From Candidatus Reidiella endopervernicosa (GTDB lineage Bacteria; Pseudomonadota; Gammaproteobacteria; GCF-013343005), in assembly GCF_013343005.1 (NCBI RefSeq), contig NZ_CP054491.1, forward strand, positions 1,594,501 through 1,658,500: DNA of 64,000 nucleotides. Direction: 5' to 3'. Of this stretch, positions 37,582 through 48,938 are shown in pieces. The translations under genes were made by a program, and so were the position numbers. The number at the start of each line of letters is the position of its first letter. The first letter of the stretch is position 1. A model generated the notes under the pieces. That model saw nothing but the letters and a program-made list of their open reading frames with translations. It was not told the DNA's origin and did no database searches.

Positions 37582-40111
37582 GTGAATGCATCAGAATTCA
37601 GGCTCGCTCTGGGCTTTGGCATTATCGTCCTGCTGATCTTTGCGCTCGGCGTGATCGGCCTGACGGAGATGCAGCGCCTGGACGATCGGCTCGAATATAT
37701 CGTTGGAGAGCGCAACGTTAAGGTCTCCCTCGTCTCTACCATGCGCCACAAAGCCCGTGAACGTTCCATCTTTACCTTCATGATGCTGGATGAGAAGGAT
37801 CCCTTCCTTCGCGATGATCTGCGCATGCGTTTTCATGAGGCGGCCAGTGAATTTATGGCGGCACGCGATCAACTTGAACAGATGCCGCTCTCCTCTGAAG
37901 AGCGCTCCTACATCGACTTCGCCCGTGAGATGGCCGCGCAAGGCGCGACCGCGCAGCAGAAACTACTCGATGCACTGTTTGAGGATCGCTTCGAAGAGGC
38001 GAACCGTCTCCAGCTCAGTCTCGCACTACCGGCACAGAACAAGGTGCTGCACAGTCTGAGTCAGTTGGTGGAGTATCAGGAGCGAGCGACCGAGCAGGCA
38101 GTGGCCGAGGTGCGGCGTAGCTATGAGAATGCACGTATCGCCTACACCGCAATCTCCTTTGGTGTGGTGATGCTCTCAGTGATGGTGGCCACGGTTGCGA
38201 TTCGCCGCACCTCGACGATCGAGCGAGACCTGCGTGATGCGAAAGAGGAGGCGGAGCAGGCCTCCGAGGCAAAGAGCGAGTTCCTGGCCAACATGAGTCA
38301 TGAGATTCGCACACCGATGAATGGTGTGCTTGGCATGCTCAATCTGCTCAAGCAGACACCACTCTCAGAACCGCAGCGTGACTATCTAACCACCGCCTAT
38401 GTCTCCGGTGAAATTCTGCTCTCGGTTATCAATGATGTGCTCGACTACTCGAAGATCGAAGCAGGCAAGATGAGTGTCGAGTATCAATCATTCGATTTAA
38501 ACAGAGCCCTTGCCGATACCGTGGCGCTCTTCTCCAATACCGCCGCTGACCGCCATGGAGAGCGAAGTGAGGGCGGTTAGTCCCCGATAGTCGACGCCGT
38601 CTGCCTATTCGTAGTTGAGAGCGCGAGCGAACGACGAAGAAGATGCAGCAGCGGCTTTATGTCGGCGTAGAGTCACTGAGGAGTGTGTAGAGCCGCGAAG
38701 AGGTGATTACGCAACGTACGCAGGACGGTCGGGGCGCCGTAGGCATAAACGGTCGCGTTAAGTATTTGCCGCTTGCTTGGGCTTGGATGCCCAAAACAAG
38801 CTTCCGCAAAAATAGCGACTCCCCGGGCAGGAGAAAGGGGTTGAGTTGATTCTCGATATCGCCGAGGAGATGCCACTACAGATCAGTGGTGATCAGGTCC
38901 GGCTACGACAGGTCGTTGGCAACCTGACCAGCAATGCGGTCAAGTTCACCGATCACGGCGAGGTGGTGGTTCGTGCTAGGCTCGAAACTGAGCGAGAGAG
39001 AGACTATGTGATCTGTATTGAGGTGACCGATACCGGTATCGGTATTGCGCCAGAGCAGCAGGGCCGTATGTTCGATTCGTTTGCTCAAGAGGACTCAACC
39101 ATAACTCGCCGCTATGGCGGTACCGGCTTAGGCCTGGCGATCTGCAAGCAGCTGGTTGAACTGCTGGGTGGTGAGATTGGTGTTGAATCGACACCGGGTG
39201 AGGGTAGTACCTTCTGGGTCAGGCTGCCGCTGAAAACGGCCGATGCAACGGATAAAAAACTATCGAGTCATCATCTGAAAGGGAGCTACCGATTCCTGCT
39301 GGTGGAGGAGAATCAGACCGCACGCAACGTGCTGGCCGAACACATCACGGCATGGGGCGGTCTCTGCGACTCAGCGGTGAGTGTGGAGGATGCACAGCAG
39401 AAGGTGGTCGATGCCGAGTCGCATGGAACCCACTACGACGTCATCATCGCAGATATGACCAGTACCGATAGTGATCGGATGTTTCTCCATGCCCTTCACT
39501 CACAGGGGCTGGCGACAGGTAGTCATATCGTACTAATGAGTGGTTCAGGTTGTTGCGCTGGTGGCTGTGAAAAAGAGCGTCTCGATATAGAGCTCTGCAT
39601 CAATAAACCGATTAACTTCTCAGAACTGTTCGAACGCCTGGCTGAAATTCTTGACGGTGTCAGTAGTGAGACGATCGATCTCTCTGCGCGCGAAACGACC
39701 AGGCGACCCGACGGTGAGAAGTGGTCGGTGCTGGTTGTCGAAGACAATGCGATCAATCAGAAGGTGGCCACCGGTATCTTGCAGTACCTCGGCTTTGCGG
39801 TCGATGTAGCCAATAATGGTCAGGAGGCGTTGACCAGTGCCTCGGTCGGACATTACGACCTGGTATTGATGGATTGTCAGATGCCGGTGCTCGACGGTTA
39901 TGAGGCGACCCGTGCGATTCGCCGTCTGGCGGGAAAGATTGCCAAGGTGCCGGTGATAGCACTGACGGCCAATGTCTCAGCACGAGAGCGTAGCCGCTGT
40001 CTGTCGGCTGGTATGAACGACTATATCGGTAAACCCTATGCACCAGATGAGTTGCAGCGTAAGGCGCTCTTCTGGCTTGAGAAGAGAGGGCAGGATAGTG
40101 AGCTGGCGTAG
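37582..40111 (+). pseudogene. Hybrid sensor histidine kinase with two receivers, split by element G
   Basis: Pieces 37582-38544 and 38825-40111. With the element and one CG removed they join as LFSNTAG-QEKGVELIL for 749 residues. There is an N-terminal membrane helix, a helical sensory region, a second helix at about 190, the HisKA phospho-acceptor in [15 protein letters not shown], HATPase motifs (NLTSNAVKFTD, DTGIGIAPE, GGTGLGLAI), then two receiver domains with Asp in IIADMTS and LVLMDCQMP. GTG 37582 is the start. As it stands, reading stops 11 codons into the element, leaving sensor plus HisKA only. The gene leads a run of three signalling genes. Confidence 0.88.
38546..38823 (+). mobile_element. 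Repeat element G (278 bp), inside the hybrid kinase gene
   Basis: GAGAG 5' hairpin, GCTTG/CAAGC 3' hairpin, CG at 38544-38545 and 38824-38825. It points the same way as the interrupted gene, the reverse of the relation seen for A, B, C, E and F. Confidence 0.93.
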
Positions 40112-40123
40112 AGAGGTGGTGGC

Positions 40124-42208
40124 GTGAGTCAGAGAGAGAGCACGATCCTGGTGGCCGATGATGATGCGATCACTCGCAAGACCGTGACCAAGGTGCTGCA
40201 GAGTGAGGGCTATCAAATCACGGATGTCGATACGGGTGAACGGGTGCTCGATCTCTTCACCGAACTTGAGCCCGATCTTGTGCTGATGGATGTGATGATG
40301 CCGGGGCGTGATGGTATCGATATCTGTGCCGAGCTGCGAAGCCGCTACGGTGATCGGGTACCCGTGATTATGCTCACCAGCCTTAATGATGTTGCTGCCG
40401 TGGGGCGAGCCTTCGATGCAGGCGCTACCGATTTTATTACCAAACCGATCAACTACGCGCTGCTCAGCCAGCGGGTGCGCTATGCGCTGCGTTCAGCCCA
40501 ACTACTAGACAAACTGCAACTGCAACAGAAACGCCTTGCCCACGCGCAGCTACTGGCCCGACTCGGTTACTGGGAGTACAACTTCGAAACAGGTCGCGTG
40601 GTCTGTGCGGGTGATCTGGCTGGACTGCTGCTGGGGCCAAAGGAGGACGACAGTATCGAGGTGGAACGCTTTATCGGTCTGCTGGATGAGGTCGATCGTG
40701 ACGACTTCCGTCAGCGGCTCGAAAGTCTGGGTGAGAGTGGTGGCACCTTTGTGCATACCGGCCGACTGATTCTCGATGACGGTTCGGTGCTGATTGTGCA
40801 GCAGCACGGCGAGGCGATGCACGATCGACAGAACCGTATCATCGGTGTGGCCGGAACACTGCAGGACATCACCGCACAGAAACAGGCCGAGATGCTGGTG
40901 GAGTTTCAGCGTAACCACGATCACGTCACCGGGCTGGCCAACCGTACTCTGTTTGATACACACATTGCACAGCTGGTTGAGAGCTACATTGAGAACGATG
41001 GGATGATCAGTGTCGCCTATATCGGCGTTGATCAGTTGAAGCAGATTCACGAAGGCCTCGGCCGGCGCATGGGCGAGGGGTTAGAGAAGGCGATGGCTAA
41101 CCGCCTGCGCAATCTGGAGGCAGAGGTCGATATGGTGGCACGTATCGATGCGGGTCTGTTTGCTGTGGTCTGTAGCAGTTGGGAGAGTGCCGAGGCGGCC
41201 CATAGCGCGCTGGAGGCGCTACGTCAGCAGCTGGGTGGCGGTTATCCACTCGGCAAAGAGCAGTATATGGTGACGGTCAGTATCGGCGTCGTCTTCTATC
41301 CGTTTGATGCAGAGAGCGATGATGTGCTGCTACAAAAGGCGGAGGCAGCGCTCTCGCTGGCCAAGACCCAAGGTGGTAACCAGCTCGGCTACTACGCTGA
41401 CGATGTGGTGAGCAAGATTCAGCGTCGCCTCACCATCGAGAAAGAACTGCACAAGGAACTGCACAAGGTCATCGAGCAGATCGGACTCGATCTCCACTTC
41501 CAGCCGCAGATCGATATCGAGTCGGGTGCCGTGGTTGGTGCCGAGGCACTACTGCGCTGGACCCATTCTGAGCTGGGTTACATTCCACCGCCCGAGTATG
41601 TGCACATCGCTGAGGAGTGCGGCCTGATCGGTCAGCTGGGACAGTGGGTGGCTGAGGAGTCGATGCGCCGCTGGGCGAAGCTCAGTCGTGAGACCGGCAC
41701 CGAACTACGTCTGGCGATCAATGTCTCTGCGATGCAGTTCACTGATCCTGAGCTGGTGCCGATGCTGCACGCCGCCACCAAGGCGGCGGGACTTCGCTCC
41801 GAGCTGATTGAAGTGGAGATCACCGAAACCCAGGCGATGCACGATATTGCACTGACCACACGCGTGTTGCTGGCGCTGAAGGGAATCGGTATCGGCACAG
41901 TGATTGATGATTTTGGTACCGGTTACTGTTCGCTTGCCTATATTCAGAAGCTGCCGATTGCCGGTATCAAGATCGATCGCTCCTTCCTCGGTGGCTCAGA
42001 TATCGAGAGCACCAACTGGTCGCTGGTTAAGGCAATTATCGCCATGTGCAAGAGTATCGATCTTAACGTATTGGCAGAGGGTATCGAGAGTGAAGAGCAG
42101 ATGAGCCACCTCAAGCAGCTCGAATGTGATGAGGGGCAGGGGTACTTGATGGGACGTCCGATGCCGATTGAAGATCTGATCAGAACCATGCAGGAGCAAG
42201 CTTCGTGA
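40124..42208 (+). CDS. Response regulator with PAS, degenerate GGDEF and EAL domains
   Basis: A 694-residue protein. The receiver has Asp in LVLMDVMMPGRDG and Lys in ITKPINY. A PAS-like region follows. The GGDEF site reads RIDAGLFAVVC, so cyclase activity is unlikely. The EAL domain is intact (GAEALLRWTH, ITETQAM, DDFGTGYCSL) and probably hydrolyses c-di-GMP. The start is GTG 40124, 12 bases after the hybrid kinase, and the stop overlaps the next start (TCGTGAGTC). It is a likely partner of the kinase upstream. Confidence 0.9.
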   Translation: MSQRESTILVADDDAITRKTVTKVLQSEGYQITDVDTGERVLDLFTELEPDLVLMDVMMPGRDGIDICAELRSRYGDRVPVIMLTSLNDVAAVGRAFDAGATDFITKPINYALLSQRVRYALRSAQLLDKLQLQQKRLAHAQLLARLGYWEYNFETGRVVCAGDLAGLLLGPKEDDSIEVERFIGLLDEVDRDDFRQRLESLGESGGTFVHTGRLILDDGSVLIVQQHGEAMHDRQNRIIGVAGTLQDITAQKQAEMLVEFQRNHDHVTGLANRTLFDTHIAQLVESYIENDGMISVAYIGVDQLKQIHEGLGRRMGEGLEKAMANRLRNLEAEVDMVARIDAGLFAVVCSSWESAEAAHSALEALRQQLGGGYPLGKEQYMVTVSIGVVFYPFDAESDDVLLQKAEAALSLAKTQGGNQLGYYADDVVSKIQRRLTIEKELHKELHKVIEQIGLDLHFQPQIDIESGAVVGAEALLRWTHSELGYIPPPEYVHIAEECGLIGQLGQWVAEESMRRWAKLSRETGTELRLAINVSAMQFTDPELVPMLHAATKAAGLRSELIEVEITETQAMHDIALTTRVLLALKGIGIGTVIDDFGTGYCSLAYIQKLPIAGIKIDRSFLGGSDIESTNWSLVKAIIAMCKSIDLNVLAEGIESEEQMSHLKQLECDEGQGYLMGRPMPIEDLIRTMQEQAS

Positions 42209-43781
42209 GTCGACTGTTACTGCTATCACTCATTCATATCCTCGGTGTGGTAACGGTAGCGCTGGTGGTTTACTGGATTAACGCCGAAGAGAAACAGCGA
42301 GAAGAGACGGCTGCCAAAATGGTGATTCACCATATGGGCGAGGCGGCTTCAAGTCAGATTAATCGTGAGCTCAAGCAGTTGCGCCGTCACGTCAGACTCT
42401 TCTCTGAAGAGTATCGTGAAGAGATCATCCAGCTGATGACGGAGAGTGGCAATGAGGAGCTCTACAAGCGGCTGAAAAATAGAATTGAGGTCTATATCCC
42501 TGACTTCTACGCCTTCTCAGTGGCACCGCCTGATGGTGAGGTGCTGTTTGATCCCTTTAAAGAGGCGATCGGTGATCTCTGTCGAATCGATATGCGCCAC
42601 ACCATGGAGGGAGAGAAGAGCGCGGCACCCTATGTTCATCCGGGGCCCGGTGAGTACCACATCGATATCATGGTGCCATTCGATATGGGCGTCGCGGGTG
42701 AGCATGGTGCACAGGGGCTGGTCTTCGTCAGCGTTAAACCGCAGCGCTTCGCGAATATCCTCTCTGACAATCAGCACCACGACTTCAACCTCTATCTGGT
42801 CCGTGAAGAGGCCAGTCAGCTAATCGAGGTTGGTGCAGGGGGGGTGCGCTCTTCACTCAAACGAAGTTTCCGCCTTGAAGCGCAGGAGTTAACACGCATC
42901 GGCTATCGCGCTGCAATCCCAGACACCCGTTGGCATCTGTTGGCCATTCGTAGCAAGGAGCCTGGGGTCGGAGTGTTACCCCGGCTAATGAGTGCTGAGT
43001 TTGTTGTTGTCTTGATCTATGCACTGACGGCGCTGCTCTCACTCTACTGGTTTATGCGCTGTGCAAATCGTGATGCACGCAAGGAGACGGCTGTTCGATC
43101 GGCACAAGATCTACCCAGTGGCGTAGCGGCGAGCGGTGTTGCCGTGGGGCCAGAGGTTCTTGATAAGACGGTGCTTGATGGGCTGGTCGAGACGATCGGA
43201 CCTGATGCGCGTGAACTCTACTATGAGCTTCTCGATGCACGAGATGAGACGGTTTCTGAGATTCTCTCCATGATCGCGGTGGGTGAGTATGACGCATTGG
43301 GCCGACTGACCCATCAACTTAAAGGCAGCGCTGGAAACCTGGGCTTGTTGGCACTTGCTGCGAGCTTTAAAGACCTCGAAGCAGCCGCCGCTGACCGCCA
43401 TGGAGAGCGAAGTGAGGGCGGTTAGTCCCCGATAGTCGACGCCGTCTGCCTATTCGTAGTTGAGAGCGCGAGCGAACGACGGAGAAGATGCAGCAACGGC
43501 TTTATGTCGGCGTAGAGTCACTGAGGGAGTTGTGTAGAGCCGCGAAGAGGTGATTACGCAACGTACGCAGGACGGTCGGGGCGCCGAAGGCATAAACGGT
43601 CGCGTTAAGTTTTGCTGTTTGCTTGGGCTTGGATGCCCAAAACAAACTTTCGCAAAAATAGCGACTCCCCGGCAAACAGGCCGCCTCAGAGCAGGAGCTG
43701 CAGCATCACGCCGCGGTAGTGACCAAGGGCTATGATCAGGCCAGGGTGGCCGTCGATGGTGTCATTAGGGGTAGGGTGTAA
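42205..43781 (+). pseudogene. Membrane sensor with Hpt domain, split by element H
   Basis: A 431-residue gene. The start GTG 42205 overlaps the previous gene. There is a membrane helix at residues 1-20, an extracellular sensor domain (about 30-255, Cache-like by length), a second helix (FVVVLIYALTALLSLYWFM) and an Hpt domain whose phospho-acceptor His is in LTHQLKGSAGNLG. Element H interrupts it after DLEAA. Without it the frame reads EAAAGKQAASEQEL and ends at TAA 43779-43781. In the present state reading stops 12 codons into the element, after the Hpt His, so a shortened Hpt protein might still function. Confidence 0.78.
43391..43669 (+). mobile_element. Repeat element H (279 bp), inside the Hpt sensor gene
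   Basis: GAGAG 5' hairpin, GTTTG/CAAAC 3' hairpin, CG at 43389-43390 and 43670-43671. Removal with one CG joins the frame exactly. Confidence 0.93.
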
Positions 43782-43876
43782 CAGAGTGTGACCGATTACC
43801 TTATCTTATTTGTCAGGATATGATTATATGGGTAGTCTCTTAACTGTGGTCACATTAGTCACTACAAGGATATCGA

Positions 43877-46203
43877 ATGCTGCACAAGGAGATGGCACAG
43901 TTTGCGCTCGAAAATACGCCGATGCAGGTGTTTTGGATTGACGAGTCTGGCTGCTTTGTCGAAGCGAATCCCGCCGCCTGTCAGGCGCTTGGTTACTCTC
44001 ATGAAGAGCTACTTGCTCTTAGAGTCTCAGATCTTGATATCAATATTCCCGCTAAACAGTGGGGCTCTTTTTTCCGCGAATTAAGAAGTGCGGGGAAGAG
44101 GATCTACGAGACGCAGTGCCGACAAAAGAGCGGTGCACTGATCGATGTGGAGATCACCCTCTCGCTGTTTGAACAAGAGGGGCAGGAGTTCGTCTGTGCC
44201 CTTGCTCACGATATTGGAAAACGCAAACGTGCTGAGAGCGAGTTAAAGCGTGCTTCTCGACGCATGAGTGTGGCTGCAAATTCAGCGAGTATCGGTATCT
44301 GGGAATGGGATCTGATCAGCAATGAACTGATCTGGGATAGCAGGATGTTCTGCCTCTATGGGATCGAGCCAGAGAGCTTTACGGGCGCCTATGAGGCGTG
44401 GGAGCAGGGGCTTCATCCCGATGACCGAGACAGAATGAATGGGGAGGTTGAGGTTGCACTGCGTGGTGAGAAAGAATTTGATTCCGAGTTTCGGATTATT
44501 ACGCCAGCAGGAGAAGTTCGCTACATCAAGGCCAACAGCGAGGTCATCAGGGATGAGAGCGGTCAGCCGGTGCGTATGATCGGCGTCAACTTCGATATCA
44601 CAGAACAGCGTTCGCTCTATGAACGTGCCGAGATGCTACAAAGGCTCGCAGACCACTCCGATCTGGGTATCGGTTGGGCAGGAATGGATACCCGCGCACG
44701 TTATATAAACCCGACGATGAAACGTATGCTCGGTGTCGCCGAGGATGAAGATGCCTCGAAATTCGCATTCACCGACTTCTACACTGAAGATCAGCTCAAG
44801 CGGCTTCAGGAGTGTGTGCTGCCTGATGTGATGAGTCAGGGACGATGGATTGGTGAGCTAGAGGTCAAGTCGTTGGATGGAATGATTACACCGACTGTTC
44901 ACAACGTCTTTTGCTCAAGGATACCGAGGGCAAACCTGCTGCCTTTGCCAATGTGCTTATCGACCTCACCGCGCAGAAACAGATTGAAGCGGAGCTGCGT
45001 GATCTTAATGAGCAGCTTGAGAACCAGGTTGAGGCGCGCGCCGCAGATCTAAATGCCGCACTGCTTATCGCCGAGCATGCCAATGAGGCGAAGAGCCAGT
45101 TTCTCTCCCGCATGAGTCATGAGCTGCGTACCCCACTCAATGCGGTGCTCGGCTTCGCGCAGCTGCTTAAGCTTGATAGTGGTCTGGAAGAGATGCACGG
45201 CAACTATGTCGAGGAGATTCTCGGTGCCAGCCACCATCTGCTGGAGCTGATAAACGAGGTGCTCGATATCGCCAAGATCGAATCGGGAAATATCGATATG
45301 ACACTGCAGGAGGTTGAGCTGAATGAGGTGCTCGACGAGTGTCTGGCACTGGTAGGAGCGTTGGCAGAGCAGTACCAAATCTCACTTGATGTGCAGTGTG
45401 ATAAAGGTGTGGTTGTCCTCAGCGATAGGACACGCCTTAAACAAGTTTTATTAAATCTGCTCTCCAACGCGATCAAATATAACAACAAGGGGGGAGAGGT
45501 TCGCCTGACGGTTGAGAGCAGAGGTGAGCGGCAGATACGTATAGAAATTGCAGATACCGGAACGGGCATCTCCAATGGCGATCTGGAGCTGATGTTTCAG
45601 CCCTTTAATCGACTCGGCGCAGAGAACAGTACCATTGAAGGCTCAGGCATCGGTCTTACCCTGACGCGCCATATCGTTGAGTTGATGGGAAGCACGCTCG
45701 ATGTGGTCAGTGAACTCGGCAAAGGGAGTAGCTTCTGGTTCGAGTTGCCCGCAGGTGACGTGAGCAAGCAGAAAGAGATCGATCAGAAACTGAGCTTACC
45801 CATTGAAATGGAACTTCTGAGTAAGGTGGGCGCACGCACGGTGCTCTACATTGAAGATAATCCGGTCAATCTGATGTTCATACAGCAGCTGCTGACACGC
45901 TGTAAAAACATCAAACTACTAACGGCCGAGGCGCCCAGGCGCGGTATCGATCTGGCTATAGAGCATCAGCCCGATCTCATTCTGCTCGATATCAATCTGC
46001 CCGAGATGGATGGTTATCAGGTGATGGAGTATCTGCAAGAGAAGTTACAGTTCGATACCACCCCCATCATCGCCATCACCGCCAATGCCATGCAGGAGGA
46101 TATCGAACGGGGTATTGAGGCGGGTTTTACCGACTACCTCACCAAGCCGCTCGATATCCGGCACTTCTACGGCGTCGTTGAAAAGGCGCTGCAGCTGAAT
46201 TAA
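43877..46203 (+). pseudogene. Multi-PAS hybrid histidine kinase, one frameshift
   Basis: About 775 residues over two frames. The first frame (to about 44910) holds PAS domains (VFWIDESGCFVEANPAAC; IGIWEWDLISNELIWDS; WAGMDTRARYINPTM). The second carries a coiled linker (LRDLNEQLENQVEARAADL), HisKA (SRMSHELRTPLNAVLG), HATPase (LLSNAIKYNN, DTGTGIS, GSGIGLTLTRHIV) and a receiver (Asp in LILLDINLPEMDG). The frame change is at GTCTTTTGCTC (about 44907), where one missing T explains it: VFLLKD would follow. A sequencing error or homopolymer slippage would both fit. The start is ATG 43877, with ACAAGGA upstream. Confidence 0.82.
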
Positions 46204-46210
46204 TAAAAAT

Positions 46211-46235
46211 AGCCGCAACATCCCTGTTAGCGGCT
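46211..46235. terminator. Possible hairpin between convergent genes
   Basis: AGCCGC-AACA and TGTT-A-GCGGCT pair around a TCCC loop between the hybrid kinase and the lipoprotein gene. No clear T-run follows, so it is only a candidate terminator. Confidence 0.35.
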
Positions 46236-46269
46236 GAAAAGATAAGAGCGTCTTCGCTAGTCATCACGA

Positions 46270-47148
46270 CTAGTAGTGACGATAACGACGCTCCCTTTTT
46301 CCATTACGATCAATCTGCTCCGCATCGACACTGACCGCCGTCAGGCCGCCATCCTTTCTCTCCTGACGCTTCTTCTGTTGTGCCGCCTTCCTGGCCTTAC
46401 GCTCCGCGTCTCGCTTGCTCTTCACCGTCTTGCGCTCAACCTTGGTAACCTTCCTGGTGCCATTGCGCTTCAGTTCACGTTCAACCTTCACGCTCCTCTT
46501 CACCACACGGCCGTTACCCTTTACCTGCTTCGATGCTTGAGTCGTAGTCACCTTCACACTCTTCTTGCCCTTGATAGGGTTGGGTATCACACGTTTAGTG
46601 CGTACCACTTTTCTGCTCTTGATAGCGTGATCACGTTTATCGACCGCTTTTTTTGACACGACTGTTCTGGTTGTTACGGCCCTCTTCTTAGGGTGTGTGG
46701 TGGATCTCTTCTTAATATGGGTGACGCTCTTGCTACCAATGACAGGCCCCCGCTTATCGATATGCACGGCACGTTTCAGCTCTTTTCCATCGTGTCGATG
46801 CTTCGTCTTGTGAATGAATCCCTTCTTATCAGCGTGGGGGTGTTTGTCATGATGGTGATCGGTATGTTTGCCGTGGTGCGGATGCTTATGCACCACCTTC
46901 ACAACCCTCTTCACCGGGGGAGGAGTGTGGATGTGGTTGTGGATCACCTTCGTCCTGTGCACCACCACAGGCGGCTCATCGTAGTCGTAGCGATCGGCAT
47001 AACGATCGTAGTAGTCATCCACCACCTCGGTGTCGTAGTAGTCGTAGGCCTGCTCCTTGTAGACACGCACCTCAGAGTGGGTCGGATTCACATTGCAGCC
47101 GCTGAGCACCAGCAGCGCACCCATTGCAGGTAGAAGTAGCTTGATCAT
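46270..47148 (-). CDS. Basic, His/Lys-rich lipoprotein
   Basis: A 292-residue protein. ATG 47148 is chosen: AGGAGG lies 6 bases upstream and it begins a lipoprotein signal (LLLPAMGALLVLSGC, lipobox LSGC). The mature part starts with Tyr/Asp-rich sequence (YYDTEVVDDYYDRYADRYDYD), then a His-rich stretch (KHPHHGKHTDHHHDKHPH), then Lys/Arg/Thr/Val-rich segments to the end. The His run may bind metal and the basic tail may bind nucleic acid or polysaccharide (inference). No family recognised. Confidence 0.75.
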   Translation of the reverse strand: MIKLLLPAMGALLVLSGCNVNPTHSEVRVYKEQAYDYYDTEVVDDYYDRYADRYDYDEPPVVVHRTKVIHNHIHTPPPVKRVVKVVHKHPHHGKHTDHHHDKHPHADKKGFIHKTKHRHDGKELKRAVHIDKRGPVIGSKSVTHIKKRSTTHPKKRAVTTRTVVSKKAVDKRDHAIKSRKVVRTKRVIPNPIKGKKSVKVTTTQASKQVKGNGRVVKRSVKVERELKRNGTRKVTKVERKTVKSKRDAERKARKAAQQKKRQERKDGGLTAVSVDAEQIDRNGKRERRYRHY

Positions 47149-47462
47149 GACGTGCCTCCTTATCGTTATCGGGACACTCTGCCCCATGCACGCCTTCAAT
47201 CTATCCCTGCGGTGCTGAACGGAGGCTGAACAGGGCTGTATCAGCTCAATCTGAGGTGTGATTCTGCTAAGAAGTTAGAGGGGTTGCCACACAGTTAGAA
47301 AGGTTGGTGTGGTATCGTATCGGGCAGCCGGAAAGGACAACAAAACAACAGGGAGCACCAATGCCAATCCCCGATTACAAACTCTTATGCGCTTGATCCA
47401 GGCGCAGTTCCTGGTTGTCGATTTAGTACAAACAGATAAAGACATTCAAGCTAGTAAGTTAT
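47149..47462. other. Gap before the restriction island
   Basis: A 314-base stretch. It contains ATG 47361 with MPIPDYK after it, followed at once by a stop in that frame. MxIPDY is a common N-terminus of Mrr-like restriction endonucleases, so this may be a short remnant, but the match is too short to call. It marks the left side of the region in which frameshifts become frequent. Confidence 0.3.
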
Positions 47463-48938
47463 ATGACATTAATTAATCTCAACGACCTCGAAGCCCACCT
47501 CTGGCACGCCGCCCACATCATCACTGGCCCCATAGATGCTTCGGACTACAAAACATACATTTTCCCGATCCTCTCTTTAAGCGAATCTGCGATGTCTACG
47601 ACGAAGAATATGCCTCTGCAATGGAGGAGGTCCATGATGAGGAGCTTGCCAAGGGTCCCATGTTCCACCGCATTCAGATCCCAGAAGCGTGTCACTGGAC
47701 CCATGTATTCAGCCACTCCAAGGATATCGGCCAGGCATTAACCGATGCCTTTCGGTGTATAGAGCAGGCTAACCCCACCTCTATGGCATCTTCGGTGATG
47801 CTTCCTGGACCAACAAAGAGCGTCTCCCTGATGAACTGCTCGCCACGCTCCTCAACCACTTCAACAAGGTGAACCTGGGTGTGGCCAGCGTCCGTGACGA
47901 TGACATGGTCGTGCCTACGAATACCTCATCAAGCGCTTTGCCGATAAGGCCAACAAAAGGCCGGTGAGTTCTATACCCCACGCACCATCGTCCGCCTCAT
48001 GGTCAATATCCTTGACCCCAAGCGGGGAGAGCGTTTACGACCCCGCCTGCGGTACCGGTGGCATGCTGCTGGAGACCATCCACCACGTAAAGAGAACGGC
48101 GGCGACCCGCGCCTGCTCACCATCAAAGGACAGGAGAAAACCTCACCACCGAGGCCATCGCACGCATGAACCTCTTCCTCCACGGCATGGAAGACTTTGA
48201 CATCATTCGTGGCGACACGCTACGCCAACCCAAGTTCATCAAAAACGATAAGCTGGAAACCTTCGACTGCGTCATCGCCAACCCACCCTTCAGTCTCAAG
48301 GGTGGGGACACGGCCAATGGGGCAGTGACCCATACGGCCGCAATCAATTCGGACTCGCACCCAAAACCAATGGTGACTTCGCCTGGGTGCAGCACATGTT
48401 TAAGTCCCTAAAGTCCAAGACCGGTCGCATGGCCGTGGTCTTACCACGGTGTACTATTTCGCGGTGGTGCCGAGGGCAAAATCCGCAAGGCCTTACTGGA
48501 AAAAGGTCACATTGAAACCATCGTGGGTGTTGCCTCAAACCTTTTACGGCACCGGTATTCCCGCATGTATTCTCATCCTGCAGGCCAAGGTTGAGGAGAA
48601 GGAGCCGGTGTTGATCATTAACGCCGAAGAGATATTCACCAAAGGTCGTGCGCAAAACACCCTTAGCACAGAACAGGCCGATGAAATTTATGACATCTAT
48701 CAGCAGCAACTGGCCGACTACGACCAGGAGATAGAGGGGTTGCCCGCTGGGTTCCCTATAGCGAAATCGAAGAGAACGACTTCAACCTCAACATTGCCCG
48801 CTATGTGCAGAAGCCCCTAGAGGAAGAGACCATCAGTGTCGAAGAGGCATTGCTCGACTTCAAACAAAAACTTGCCGCGCTGGAACTGGCCGAGCAGGAA
48901 CTTGAGGAGCTGTTGGTAAAGGAGGGTTTGAGGTATGA
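47463..48938 (+). pseudogene. hsdM: Type I restriction-modification methyltransferase subunit HsdM, first copy, frameshifted
   Basis: About 492 codons spread over all three frames. The segments read in order as one HsdM: DLEAHLWHAAHIITGPIDASDYK, CDVYDEEYASAMEEVHDEEL, EFYTPRTIVRLMVNILDPK, YDPACGTGGMLLETI (SAM-binding motif I), ARMNLFLHGMEDFDIIRGDT, CVIANPPFSLK (catalytic NPPF) and the coiled C-terminus (SVEEALLDFKQKLAAL). I count at least eight single-base frame changes. No hsdS directly follows. The next gene overlaps its stop (GTATGAAG). HsdM methylates adenine within the target set by HsdS. Confidence 0.85.

Noticed and set aside
47361-47400. Start of an Mrr-like restriction gene (MPIPDYK)
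   Set aside because: The frame stops at once. Recorded only as a possible remnant within the gap entry.
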